From Gallionella sp. (GTDB lineage: Bacteria; Pseudomonadota; Gammaproteobacteria; Burkholderiales; Gallionellaceae), in assembly GCA_030645955.1 (NCBI GenBank), contig JAUSMR010000186.1, positions 1-21,324 on the forward strand: a stretch of 21,324 nucleotides of DNA. The letters run 5' to 3'. A model generated the notes under the pieces. It worked only from the letters and a program-made list of their open reading frames with translations. It did no database searches and was not told where the DNA came from. Of the stretch, positions 7,345 to 15,952 are shown piece after piece; position 1 is the stretch's first letter, and every line of letters begins with the position of its first letter. The translations under genes and the position numbers were made by a program.

Positions 7345-8724
7345 ATGTTCAAGTTGATGCACCGAGTGAGCCCTACAGAGCGCATTTACCAGCAGGGCTG
7401 CAGCGATCCCAGTGCTAATGCACGGCCGATTCCAGTTTCCATGCAAGAGGAACCGGTCGCGCCCGTGGCGTTGTTTGTCGGGGCCGACGTTAAATACATG
7501 ATGGAATTCCGGGGAGCCCTGATTGAGGCTTGCCAGGCGAAGGGCTATCGCACGATTGTCTTGGCCACGCCGGTACCCGGCTTCAATGACGACCAACTTC
7601 TTGAGCGTGGTATCCAATTCGTACCTTGGAGATTGAGCAAATCCTCACTCAATCCAGTTCGCGATCTATCGGCACTTCATGATCTATGGAGCACCTTGCG
7701 CGCCTGCAGATGCAGTCTTGTGTTTGCTCACACAATCAAGTCAGTGATTTACACAATGATCCTGTCGCGGCTTGCGGGCGTTCCTCGCCGAGCCGCTATG
7801 ATACCAGGTCTTGGGTACGCATTTACAGACGGATATGGCATAAGGCGTCGCCTAGTCTCTACGATTGCTTGGGCGGCCTACGCACTAGCGTTCCGCGCGT
7901 CAAGCATCGTTCTATTCCAAAACGAAGACGATAGGGCAGACCTCCGTGCCAACGGCGCTCTATCCCCCAAGACGCCAACAGCGGTGGTGGACGGTTCCGG
8001 AATCGATATGGAGCGGTTCCCGGCGATCACCTTACCCGGTGGGGCTCCGACATTCCTGATGGTCGCCCGCCTAATCCGAGACAAGGGCGTGCACGACTAT
8101 GTAGACGCCGCCCGGTTGGTGAGGCAGCAGATACCTGAGGCACGGTTTGTGCTCGTCGGCGCACCCGACGCCAATCCTGAGGCCGTCACGCAGGCCGAGA
8201 TCACAGCATGGTTATCCGAAGGATTGATCGAGGTAAGGGGTCACCTCTCTGATCCCCAGCCAGAATACGCCGCGTGCCATGTATTCGTACTCCCGTCATA
8301 CTATCGTGAAGGTACACCAAGAACAAATCTTGAGGCGATGGCGACAGGCCGAGCCGTGATAACGACCGACGCACCAGGGTGCCGCGAAACCGTAACTCAT
8401 GGCGTAAATGGATTACTGGTTCCCCCACGGGACTCTGTTGCGCTAGCTGAAGCGATGATTTCCCTCGCGCGCGACCCCGAACGAGTTAGAAAAATGGGCC
8501 TGGCTGGCACTCTCATTTGCGCTCAACGTTTCGAACTCGCCAAAGTCACACACAGCACTCTGGCACACATTGAGGGGGAGAGCGGCGGGGCCCCAACCGG
8601 TGGCGATCCACGTCGATCACCCCCAAATTATCGTGTTGGTGCGTCAACAACCACGCCGGAGAAGGCGACCGTGGCAGCCAATGCACACCCGGCTGATGGA
8701 ACAAGCCCGGTCTCCAGTCGATGA
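7345..8724 (+). CDS. Glycosyltransferase family 4 protein
   Basis: About 459 aa. GT-B fold: an N-terminal acceptor domain starts near VALFVGADVKYMMEFRG, and a C-terminal donor domain has FLMVARLIRDKGV and the EX7E motif (E322 and E330, within REGTPRTNLE). GRAVITTDAPGCRE and GVNGLLVPP follow. It resembles the PglA/TuaC-like group of sugar transferases working on lipid-linked intermediates; the exact sugar is unknown. The start is uncertain. ATGs at 7345 and 7441 and a TTG at 7312 are all in frame, and none has a clear ribosome site. The conserved domain needs only the 7441 start. The last 50 residues or so (from about 8573) are a Gly/Pro/Ser/Thr-rich, more GC-rich tail outside the family domain. 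The stop overlaps the next start as ATGA, so translation is probably coupled to the flippase. Confidence 0.9.
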   Translation: MFKLMHRVSPTERIYQQGCSDPSANARPIPVSMQEEPVAPVALFVGADVKYMMEFRGALIEACQAKGYRTIVLATPVPGFNDDQLLERGIQFVPWRLSKSSLNPVRDLSALHDLWSTLRACRCSLVFAHTIKSVIYTMILSRLAGVPRRAAMIPGLGYAFTDGYGIRRRLVSTIAWAAYALAFRASSIVLFQNEDDRADLRANGALSPKTPTAVVDGSGIDMERFPAITLPGGAPTFLMVARLIRDKGVHDYVDAARLVRQQIPEARFVLVGAPDANPEAVTQAEITAWLSEGLIEVRGHLSDPQPEYAACHVFVLPSYYREGTPRTNLEAMATGRAVITTDAPGCRETVTHGVNGLLVPPRDSVALAEAMISLARDPERVRKMGLAGTLICAQRFELAKVTHSTLAHIEGESGGAPTGGDPRRSPPNYRVGASTTTPEKATVAANAHPADGTSPVSSR

Positions 8725-10028
8725 CGGGAGAAGCCCCAAGACCGAGCCTCATCGACCGAAATTTTCGAACGAATGCCATCTTTTCATATGCCACCCAAGC
8801 TCTTACGACAGGTCTGGGCTTCATCAGCGTCACGTTGATCACGCGGTATGGCGGACTAGCTGTCTATGGGCAGCTAGCCATTTTAATCGCAATGACAAGC
8901 TTCGCCCAAGCTGCGGTCGGCGTCCGAAGCAACGACGCGGTGGTAAAATTCTTTACTAGGGGAACAATAAGCGGGGATTTCGACCAGGTTAAGACTATTC
9001 TAATAATGTCTTTCTTCATCGATGCGATTCTCGGAGCCTTTCTTTATACTTCCCTTTTCCTGTTATCGCCGCTCCTCTCTGAGCGCCTCCTACACGACGC
9101 AACACTTGTTACTTCCGTTAAAATGTACGCTGCGGTCGCCCTGATAACTTTCTTGAGGGGGACTGCTTACGGACTGATTATTGCGACATCTAGGTTCCGC
9201 ACGCTAAATGTATTGTCCGTCCTCGAACAGACGACGCGCCTGCTTTTACTGCTGTGGTTTGTGGTAACGGAAGCCACCTTGTCTCTATCGAATGTTATTG
9301 TGTCGACCGGCCTTTCTGCTGGCGTTATGACATTTGTATTCTACGCTGTGCAAACTAGGCAGCTACTGAAAACGCTCAAAAATTCTCACTTTCGCGCCAC
9401 CTATGTGGCGGAGTACGTGAAATTTAACTTAAGTGCCTTTGCGTCTTCGACCATAAAACTCGGAAATCAAGGCCTAGACACGCTAGCACTTGGAGCTCTG
9501 ACTGGGGCCCCCGAAGTCGGAGTCTATAATTTGTTCAAACAATTCATGAGCCCCGTAAACATAGTCTCAAATCCGCTAACCACACAAATTGCACCCAAAT
9601 TCGTAGCCGCGATCGCCGAAGATCGGCGCAGCGATGTTTGGTTTACGATTTCCAACACCGAGCGCGTTCTGAGACGCGCCTTCTTCGCTATTGCCCTCGT
9701 TATCGCGCCCGCGGCGGCAGTATACAGCCTCTGGAACGGAATTTCCTACACTCCCGGTCAGTATTTCGCATTCGCTATAATGTTGGCCGGAGCGTATATC
9801 CAATTATCTCTGTGGTGGTGTCGCTCCTTCTCCGTCGCCTACGACATAAGATCGTCTCTTATCAGCAATGCCGTCTACACCGTGTCCATAATTGTATTGA
9901 TTGTCCCGTTGACGATCGTCGGCGGACTGTGGGGTGCAGCTGCCGCTGTAACGACGACACTGATGATAGTGAGCCTTTACTGGAGGGGCGAAATCCGGAA
10001 GTTTAAACAGGGAGCATCACGAATTTGA
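8721..10028 (+). CDS. wzx: Wzx-type oligosaccharide flippase
   Basis: 435 aa, almost entirely hydrophobic segments with short polar loops, about 12-14 by eye. This is the size and pattern of the MOP-superfamily polysaccharide flippases (Polysacc_synt). The N-terminus reads NAIFSYATQALTTGLGFISV, then TLITRYGGLAVYGQLAIL, the usual Wzx first-helix arrangement with a conserved G.YG motif. It would move the undecaprenyl-linked repeat unit across the inner membrane for Wzy. It starts with the ATGA overlap on the GT4 gene. Its DNA is distinctly A+T-rich; at 9001-9060 I count 23 G+C in 60 bases. Confidence 0.9.
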   Translation: MTGEAPRPSLIDRNFRTNAIFSYATQALTTGLGFISVTLITRYGGLAVYGQLAILIAMTSFAQAAVGVRSNDAVVKFFTRGTISGDFDQVKTILIMSFFIDAILGAFLYTSLFLLSPLLSERLLHDATLVTSVKMYAAVALITFLRGTAYGLIIATSRFRTLNVLSVLEQTTRLLLLLWFVVTEATLSLSNVIVSTGLSAGVMTFVFYAVQTRQLLKTLKNSHFRATYVAEYVKFNLSAFASSTIKLGNQGLDTLALGALTGAPEVGVYNLFKQFMSPVNIVSNPLTTQIAPKFVAAIAEDRRSDVWFTISNTERVLRRAFFAIALVIAPAAAVYSLWNGISYTPGQYFAFAIMLAGAYIQLSLWWCRSFSVAYDIRSSLISNAVYTVSIIVLIVPLTIVGGLWGAAAAVTTTLMIVSLYWRGEIRKFKQGASRI

Positions 10029-10095
10029 ATATCGAAAGTGCTCATCATCTAAGTGGATTTCAAAGCACCAAGGGCCGAGACCACTGCACCCTCGT

Positions 10096-10113
10096 GAGGG
10101 CGGCCTCGCCCTC
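10096..10113 (+). promoter_or_regulatory. Small hairpin between flippase and GT2 genes
   Basis: GAGGGC (10096-10101) and GCCCTC (10108-10113) form a perfect 6-bp stem with a 6-nt loop in the 127-base gap between the flippase and the first GT2 gene. There is no T-run, so it could be an attenuator or simply mRNA structure. Confidence 0.25.
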
Positions 10114-10155
10114 TGTATGCGCCTCTAGCGGTTCGATTATCTGGATTCTGGCCTA

Positions 10156-11112
10156 ATGGACTACCCACTCATCTCCATCTGCGTAACCTGCTTCAACGCC
10201 GCGGATACAATATCCCGCGCGATTCATAGCGCGCTCGAACAAGAGTGGCCTAACAAAGAGATCATCATCGTCGATGATTGCTCGACGGATGGGTCTAGCG
10301 ACCTAATTCAGAAAATAATTGATCACAATCCATCTGTTCGCCTAATTCAACTGGAGCGAAATGGGGGCTATCCCGCCGCACTCAACACCCTGGTTAGCGA
10401 AGCGAGGGGCGAATTCGTTGTGTTTTTCGACGATGACGATACGAGTGTCGCGTGCCGCGTTACAGCGCAGTGGGAGAGGATAACTCGATACGAGCGGGAC
10501 AAGAAAGCGGAATTTGTTTTGTGTTATAGTAACCGGTCAGTTGTAGTGGCTGGCGACCAAGAGGTCAGCGCGATAACTCGGGCTATTGGTCGCCTAGAAC
10601 CCGAGCCCTACGGCCCGGCGGTCGCTGACTTTATCCTGTTGTTGCTCGAGCGTCCGCCATTTGTTTGGGGGCAATTTGGGAGTTGCACCCTAATGATGAG
10701 AAGGGAAGCGATACTGACGCTCGGCGGATTCGACACCGAGTTTCGGCGGGGAGCCGAATGGGACTTTGCTATCCATGCGTCGCTAAAGGGCGCTCATTTC
10801 ATCGCAGTGAATGAATCTCTTGTTACGCAGTATTTAACCATAGGTTCCGGCAATGAGAAGTCGGGTAATGGGCCCTTGAGGCACTCTCTGGCGCTCCGTA
10901 GAAAGTATCGGGCTTTCCTGCGAGCCCGCGGACTATTTTACGCATCTATAGCTCAGGCTTACGCGCGACATCATTACGCGCGCGGGAACCGCACTCCGAA
11001 GATCCTCTGGTCTCTTGCTGCAGGAATATTGGCGCCGAGGACCCTGCTCCCCCATATTGTTCGGAAGAGCAGGTTATTCAGCTCACTTTTCAGTTTGAGT
11101 ATTACAAAGTGA
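10156..11112 (+). CDS. Glycosyltransferase family 2 protein (copy A)
   Basis: 318 aa. The GT-A fold starts at the N-terminus with ISICVTCFNAADTISRAI and IIIVDDCSTDGS, the nucleotide-binding part. FFDDDD at 90-95 (Asp 92-95) carries the DXD metal-binding motif, and GGFDTEFRRGAEWDFAI supplies the acceptor-side acidic residues. No membrane segments apart from a mildly hydrophobic C-terminus. It is clearly paralogous to the GT2 proteins at 12014 and 13872, most strikingly around CFNA..TI.RAI..A..Q.W and in FFDDDD followed by S and an Arg. It should add one sugar to the lipid-linked repeat unit; donor unknown. The ATG at 10156 lacks a good ribosome site. Confidence 0.92.
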   Translation: MDYPLISICVTCFNAADTISRAIHSALEQEWPNKEIIIVDDCSTDGSSDLIQKIIDHNPSVRLIQLERNGGYPAALNTLVSEARGEFVVFFDDDDTSVACRVTAQWERITRYERDKKAEFVLCYSNRSVVVAGDQEVSAITRAIGRLEPEPYGPAVADFILLLLERPPFVWGQFGSCTLMMRREAILTLGGFDTEFRRGAEWDFAIHASLKGAHFIAVNESLVTQYLTIGSGNEKSGNGPLRHSLALRRKYRAFLRARGLFYASIAQAYARHHYARGNRTPKILWSLAAGILAPRTLLPHIVRKSRLFSSLFSLSITK

Positions 11113-11158
11113 CTATTTGGCAGTCTTGGTACGGCAAGAAATAAGAGGCGACTGGATC

Positions 11159-11821
11159 ATGTTGTATCGGATAGCGAAAAATATATCCCGGCGTCCCGTA
11201 AATTCCGCGATCCGGAATTTCTGTCTTAATTTGCCGGAGTCTTGTCGGGTCTTGTGCGTGGGATCGGGTGGGCCAATTGAGGAGATAGTGCGCAGCTCGA
11301 CCGCAGATCGGAACATCGAGGTGGTCACCTCAGATGTAGACGGCACCAGAAGTCCGATGATAATCGACGACATTTGCGCGTCTTGTCTTCCGGACGGTTC
11401 GTTCCAAGCCATTATAGTGGCTGAAGTTTTTGAACACTTGAAAGATCCTCAAGCCGCGTCGAGCGAGATTCTGCGGCTGCTGAGTCATGACGGCGTAGCA
11501 ATTGTGACCACGCCGTTTATATTTATGATCCATGACAGTCCGCACGATTATTTTAGGTATACTAGATATTCGTTGTTGAATTTGTTTAGCAATTTTAGCA
11601 ACGTCGAAGTAGTGGAGCGTGGACATTGGCTGGATGCAATTGCGCTGCTCGTGCTCAGAATGCCCATGATTGGCGGAAAATTTTCCCGTATTGCAGCGTG
11701 GACCCTCGCTCCACCCGTGCTCCTCTTGCGCGCGCTTTTCCGAAAGGCGAAGCCCGTTAAGGCGTGGTTGATGCCGGTCGGCTACATTGTGACGGTCGAA
11801 TGCGCGCGCCCCCGAATCTGA
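11159..11821 (+). CDS. SAM-dependent class I methyltransferase
   Basis: 220 aa. Motif I is VLCVGSG (31-37), which departs from the common E/D-x-G-x-G-x-G. SDVD (58-61) would be the acidic loop, and VAEVFEHLKDP (88-97) the post-motif. The PF (119-120), IH (124-125), PHD (128-130), R..TR (133-136) block matches the minus-strand methyltransferase at the same residue positions, so the two are paralogous. The C-terminus is hydrophobic and basic, suggesting membrane association. I chose the ATG at 11159, with AGAGG about 10 bases upstream; the in-frame TTG at 11117 has no support. It follows GT2 copy A by 46 bases. The likely role is methylation of a sugar of the repeat unit (inference). Confidence 0.85.
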   Translation: MLYRIAKNISRRPVNSAIRNFCLNLPESCRVLCVGSGGPIEEIVRSSTADRNIEVVTSDVDGTRSPMIIDDICASCLPDGSFQAIIVAEVFEHLKDPQAASSEILRLLSHDGVAIVTTPFIFMIHDSPHDYFRYTRYSLLNLFSNFSNVEVVERGHWLDAIALLVLRMPMIGGKFSRIAAWTLAPPVLLLRALFRKAKPVKAWLMPVGYIVTVECARPRI

Positions 11822-11849
11822 TTTTCGTACGATTTTACGAGGGCGCGCG
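11803..11849 (+). terminator. Inverted repeat across the methyltransferase stop codon
   Basis: CGCGCGCCC (11803-11811) and GGGCGCGCG (11841-11849) form a perfect 9-bp stem. The left arm lies inside the last codons of the methyltransferase and the right arm 20 bases past its stop. After one mismatch, two more base pairs (CG) can form. It is followed by TTCTCT. It may be a terminator separating copy A and its methyltransferase from the 12014 operon. Confidence 0.4.
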
Positions 11850-12013
11850 TTCTCTAGAGGATCGCCGCCGTAGATCGCTGCCTCCATCATAACCGGACTT
11901 GTCGGGGGCTCAGGAAGAGGGGGTCGCCGAGTGAATTTGCAGATGGGCGGTATTGTGACAAGAATATGCTCGAACAGCATCGTGTGCGTACGGTGTCAGC
12001 GCGGTTTTTTTGA

Positions 12014-13000
12014 ATGAAGAAGCCGCTCGTCACTATTGGCATAACCGCGTTCAACGCTCAGGACACAATTGCACGCGCTATTCAGTCTGCTCTCGCTCAG
12101 ACGTGGGTGTCGATTGAAGTGGTTGTCGTAGACGATTGCTCCAGCGACGATACGGCAGATCGGATCAGCGAGATTGCGACTGCGCATCCAAATTTGCGGT
12201 TGATCAGGCATGGCGTGAACACTGGCGTTGCTGGCGCGCGCAATACAATCCTGCGCGAGGCGCGGGGCGAATTCGTGGCGTTTTTTGACGATGACGACGT
12301 AAGTGCAGGCCACCGAATCGAAGCCCAGGTCGAGCGCATTGAGAGGTACGAACGGACCTTCGCCGCCGGCGCGCCGGTAATCTGCCACACCGCCCGTATC
12401 CAGCTTTATCCAGACGGCTCGTCTCGCGTCGAAACCACCATGGGGACCTCGATAGGTGCCCCGGTGCCCTCGGGTTGGGCGGTGGCTGAACGCATACTCA
12501 CCGGCAAACCGCTGCGGGACGGCTACGGATCACTGGCCACCTGCAGTCAGATGGGCCGCACATCGACTTACCGTCTTGTCGGCGGCTTCGACCCGTCTTT
12601 CCGCCGGAGCGAGGATACGGATCTTTCGATACGGCTTGCGCTGGCCGGCACTCACTTCGCCGGCATTGGCGAGCCGCTAGTAACCCAAGAGATGATGGTG
12701 ACGAGGGAGAAATCGCTGGAAACAGAGCTGGAGTTCGCTTTGGTTCTGCTTGACAAGCACCGTGCGCAGTTCCGCACACCGGCGGAGCACGCCCTCGGCC
12801 GAGCGTGGCTCCAGTTGAAGTTCGAGTGGCTTCAAGGACGGCGGGCGAAGTTCTTCAAGGGCTTACTGATACTCGGGACGAGTCACCCTTTCTTCACGCT
12901 AAAGCGTTTGACCTACGCTTTACCAATGGCCGACTCACGGGCCTCCGCCCGCCGTTTGCATCACAGTCTCCAAGTCAAAGCGCACCAGGATATGACATGA
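12014..13000 (+). CDS. Glycosyltransferase family 2 protein (copy B)
   Basis: 328 aa. Opens with ITIGITAFNAQDTIARAIQS-like sequence, then VVVVDDCSSDDT, and FFDDDD with Asp 92-95 at exactly the same positions as copy A. RRSEDTDLSIRLALAGTHF gives the acceptor-side acidic motif. It should be a cytoplasmic GT-A glycosyltransferase adding one sugar to the growing lipid-linked unit. The ATG at 12014 is preceded by seven T residues and no recognisable ribosome site. A 192-base gap upstream, holding the end of the inverted repeat at 11803-11849, suggests its own transcription start. It begins the densely packed part of the operon. Its stop overlaps the next start as ATGA. The 3' half is much more GC-rich than the 5' half; at 12421-12480 I count 41 G+C in 60. 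Confidence 0.92.
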   Translation: MKKPLVTIGITAFNAQDTIARAIQSALAQTWVSIEVVVVDDCSSDDTADRISEIATAHPNLRLIRHGVNTGVAGARNTILREARGEFVAFFDDDDVSAGHRIEAQVERIERYERTFAAGAPVICHTARIQLYPDGSSRVETTMGTSIGAPVPSGWAVAERILTGKPLRDGYGSLATCSQMGRTSTYRLVGGFDPSFRRSEDTDLSIRLALAGTHFAGIGEPLVTQEMMVTREKSLETELEFALVLLDKHRAQFRTPAEHALGRAWLQLKFEWLQGRRAKFFKGLLILGTSHPFFTLKRLTYALPMADSRASARRLHHSLQVKAHQDMT

Positions 13001-13875
13001 AGTGGTTGCTGAAGCTTTCGGCAAAGGTCGTCCTGTCGCGATTGGGGATTCCCTACGAGCTGTGGCGGAAGGCAGGTCTATTCCGACATGGCCAAATGGA
13101 TTCCTATGAATACGCAGTGAAGATCTTTCAACTGCATGCAAGTCGCGCCTTCCCACAGGGTGACCTTTCCGGAAAGACAGTTCTGGAGATCGGCCCTGGC
13201 GACAGCCTCGCCTCCGCCGTTATCGGGCGGGCCCTCGGTGCCGGGCGAATCATTCTGGTGGACGCCGGGCGGTTCGCAACGGTGGATTTCGGCTTCTATC
13301 GCTCCCTCGCGGCGCAGCTATCCGCGTGCGGCTATCGAAGTCCAGATCTAGCGGGGGTGGACACGCTGCAGGGGATGCTTTCGGCATGCCAGGCGGAATA
13401 CCTGACGTCGGGCGTCAGCAGCTTTTCGGAACTTGGGGACGCAACCGTCGATTATGCGTGGTCCCATTCCGTTCTGGAGCACATCCCCAAATCCGAATTG
13501 CCTGAGCTGATGGCGCAGCTAAGGCGGGTACTCCGGCCCGAGGGAGTCATGTCTCACAATATCGATTTTCAGGATCACCTCGACTATTCGCTAAATAGTC
13601 TTCGTTTCTCGGAAGCGGACTGGGAGGCTCCCCTAATGCGCGGGGCCGGCTTCTATACCAACCGTGTGCGAGCGACGGAGATGCACCAATTGATACGGAG
13701 CGCGGGCTTTCACATCGTCGAGGAGGAATTCGGCCGCTGGCCTGCGTTGCCGATGCCTCGCAAGAAGCTACATCCAGATTTTCGTGGGCTCTCAGATGAC
13801 GAACTGCGCATCCGAACCTCGTACGTCCTAGCGCGAGCGGCGGCGGTGCCGTGTTCGGGAGGAACGGCTCAGTGA
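12997..13875 (+). CDS. SAM-dependent class I methyltransferase
   Basis: 292 aa from the ATG at 12997, which overlaps the GT2 stop as ATGA. The frame is open upstream to 12805, but that part lies inside the GT2 gene and has no methyltransferase character. Motif I is VLEIGPGDSLASA (62-74). ILVDAG (86-91) is the acidic loop, and SHSVLEHIPKSELPELM (157-173) with LRRVLRPEGV is the post-motif. It is of a different subgroup from the two methyltransferases at 4728 and 11159: it lacks the PF..IH..PHD block and is longer. The predicted role is methylation of a sugar in the repeat unit, with the substrate unknown. The 3' end overlaps the next start as GTGA. Confidence 0.87.
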   Translation: MKWLLKLSAKVVLSRLGIPYELWRKAGLFRHGQMDSYEYAVKIFQLHASRAFPQGDLSGKTVLEIGPGDSLASAVIGRALGAGRIILVDAGRFATVDFGFYRSLAAQLSACGYRSPDLAGVDTLQGMLSACQAEYLTSGVSSFSELGDATVDYAWSHSVLEHIPKSELPELMAQLRRVLRPEGVMSHNIDFQDHLDYSLNSLRFSEADWEAPLMRGAGFYTNRVRATEMHQLIRSAGFHIVEEEFGRWPALPMPRKKLHPDFRGLSDDELRIRTSYVLARAAAVPCSGGTAQ

Positions 13876-14849
13876 CGCCCGGGAGGGAACAACCGCCAAG
13901 AATTACTATCGGAATTACCTGCTTCAATGCGGCGTCCACCATTGAGCGCGCGATCGCGAGTGCCGCGGCTCAGGATTGGCCCTCGGTCGAGATTCTGGTG
14001 GTGGACGACTGCTCCACCGACAATTCGGGCTCGGTCGTAAGGGAAGCCTTGGCACCGATAGTGGACGCTCGACTAATCGAGCACACAGAGAATCTCGGTC
14101 CGGCAGCTGCGCGAAACACCCTCCTCGAAGCTGCCAGCGGAGATTTTATTGCATTTTTCGATGACGACGACGTAAGCGCCCCCTCTCGGCTGACGGTACA
14201 AATACGCGCAATTCTTGATTACGAAGCGAAAGCGGCGACCACCCTCGTCCTCTGCTTCGCCTCTGGAGAGCGCGAGTATCCAAATAATTACCGCCTCCAA
14301 GCAGACGCCATAGGTTCTCGGCCGCGGCCGCCGGTTGGCCACGAGGTCATCGACTATCTGCTGTTCAACGAGCGCCACCCTAGCGTCTTTTATGGTGCCG
14401 GGACCCCCACCTGCGCTCTCATGGCTCGGACCGAACTGCTTCGCGCTGTTGGTGGCTTCGACCCCTCGCTGCGTCGCGTGGAAGACGTCGATCTTGCCAT
14501 CAGGCTGGCATTGAAGGGAGCGCACTTCATAGGCTGCCCAGAGCGCCTCTACATCCAATACGCGACCGTGGCCGCGGACAAGACTGCGGATCGCAATTTG
14601 GCCGCCGAACTATCTGTCGTCGAGAAATATAGAGAGTATCTTAAACATAGAGGATTGTACGACTACGCTCGAGGTTGGTTCATCTTCCGACAGAAGTACT
14701 TTACGCGCCGGTATGGTGCCGCATTGATGCAAATAGCCTGGGTTTTCTTGGGCCATCCGCTACGCACCACAAGGCACCTCTTTAGGTCAGCGCCAGCCCG
14801 ACTAAGACATGAGTGGGGCATAGGCGGGGCGCGGGGTTCGGCCGAATGA
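13872..14849 (+). CDS. Glycosyltransferase family 2 protein (copy C)
   Basis: 325 aa from the GTG at 13872, chosen because GGAGG lies nine bases upstream and the start overlaps the preceding stop as GTGA. A GTG at 13851 is also in frame but overlaps more. ITIGITCFNAASTIERAI, then LVVDDCSTDNSG, and FFDDDD with Asp 97-100 make it the third member of the paralogous set. RRVEDVDLAIRLALKGAHFI is nearly the same as the matching segment of copy B. It is a cytoplasmic GT-A enzyme expected to add one sugar; the donor is unknown. Its stop overlaps the start of the GT4 gene as ATGA. Confidence 0.92.
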   Translation: MTPGREQPPRITIGITCFNAASTIERAIASAAAQDWPSVEILVVDDCSTDNSGSVVREALAPIVDARLIEHTENLGPAAARNTLLEAASGDFIAFFDDDDVSAPSRLTVQIRAILDYEAKAATTLVLCFASGEREYPNNYRLQADAIGSRPRPPVGHEVIDYLLFNERHPSVFYGAGTPTCALMARTELLRAVGGFDPSLRRVEDVDLAIRLALKGAHFIGCPERLYIQYATVAADKTADRNLAAELSVVEKYREYLKHRGLYDYARGWFIFRQKYFTRRYGAALMQIAWVFLGHPLRTTRHLFRSAPARLRHEWGIGGARGSAE

Positions 14850-15952
14850 AGGTGATATTTTCCAGCCGCCTGTTCGACGGAATTGCAGGGGGAGTCGAGC
14901 GTATGGCAATAGCCATGATGAACGACCTGACCGCACGCGGGCACAGTATTGAGCTGATCTCGCTTGACAGAGCCGACGCTACGACCTTCTACCCCCTTGA
15001 TCCGGCGGTTGAGTGGCATCGCATCGACATCGGCGATGCGAACCATAAGGCAAGCTCGCAGGAGGTATGGACGCGCCTTAAGATCATCCGACGGATCGTT
15101 TTGAATGCGCGCCCTGATGTTGCAATAGGGTTTCAGCAGGGAGCCTTTTTCTCTCTCGCGGTCGCCACATTAGGCCTGGGGCTACCGGTCGTGGCTGCCG
15201 AGCGGAACGCGCCGCAAAGGTTCGATCACCTGAGGGATGGCCACGGTCGGCGCTTCCAATTTGAAAGCTTCCGCCTAGCAAAGCGAGTAGCAATCCAGCT
15301 CGAGTCCTATCGGAAGCACTACCCTAGGTTTGTGCAGAGGCGCATAGTTACTATACCAAACCCTGTCCTTCAGCAGCTGCAATCCGCTGCGCCGGCGGGC
15401 ATTCCCAAATCCCGGAAGAAGCTCTTGTGCGTCGCGCGACTTAGTTACCAGAAGAATCAAGATTTACTTATTCGGGCATTTGCTTCTCTCGCCGGCGCGT
15501 TTCCCGACTGGGATTTGATTTTGACTGGTGGCGGAGAGGATGAGACCAAGCTCAAATCTCTTGTCGAAAATTTTGGGTTAGAAAATAGAGTTACCTTTCT
15601 GGGGGCCGTCTCAGATGTAGGGCCACTATACTTAGGTAGCCACCTGTTTTGCCTTTCGTCGCGCTGGGAAGGATTCCCAAATGCACTCGCCGAGGCGATG
15701 GCCTATGGCCTTCCAGCCGTTGGGTTTGCCGACTGCGCGGGCGTTAATGAGTTGATCGTGCCAGGCGAGACCGGCCTCCTCGCAGCGGCAGGTTCAGAAA
15801 ACCTCGCCAATGTTTTGGCTGAACTTATGAGCGATGATGATCGGCGGCGGCGGATGGGCGGCGCGGCGAAGGAGGCCGTCGTCACTTTCGCGCCGACTGA
15901 GGTCTTTGACCGGTGGGAAGAGCTGTTCCTCAATCTGGCCAAACACCCATGA
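14846..15952 (+). CDS. Glycosyltransferase family 4 protein (tandem copy 1)
   Basis: 368 aa from the ATG at 14846, overlapping the previous stop as ATGA. GT-B fold: the N-terminal GGVERMAIAMMNDLTARGH segment is the usual glycine-rich loop and first helix. The donor domain has LLCVARLSYQKNQDLLIRAF and the EX7E motif (E275 and E283, in WEGFPNALAEAM), then GLPAVGFADCAGVNELI and GETGLLAA. It adds a sugar, with configuration retained at the anomeric carbon as is usual for GT4. Donor and acceptor cannot be told. It is closely related in layout and motifs to the next gene. Its stop overlaps that gene as ATGA. Confidence 0.92.
   Translation: MKVIFSSRLFDGIAGGVERMAIAMMNDLTARGHSIELISLDRADATTFYPLDPAVEWHRIDIGDANHKASSQEVWTRLKIIRRIVLNARPDVAIGFQQGAFFSLAVATLGLGLPVVAAERNAPQRFDHLRDGHGRRFQFESFRLAKRVAIQLESYRKHYPRFVQRRIVTIPNPVLQQLQSAAPAGIPKSRKKLLCVARLSYQKNQDLLIRAFASLAGAFPDWDLILTGGGEDETKLKSLVENFGLENRVTFLGAVSDVGPLYLGSHLFCLSSRWEGFPNALAEAMAYGLPAVGFADCAGVNELIVPGETGLLAAAGSENLANVLAELMSDDDRRRRMGGAAKEAVVTFAPTEVFDRWEELFLNLAKHP

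Noticed and set aside
12805..12996. Upstream extension of the methyltransferase frame
   Set aside because: It lies entirely in the GT2 copy B gene; the ATG at 12997 gives an ATGA overlap and a normal methyltransferase N-terminus.
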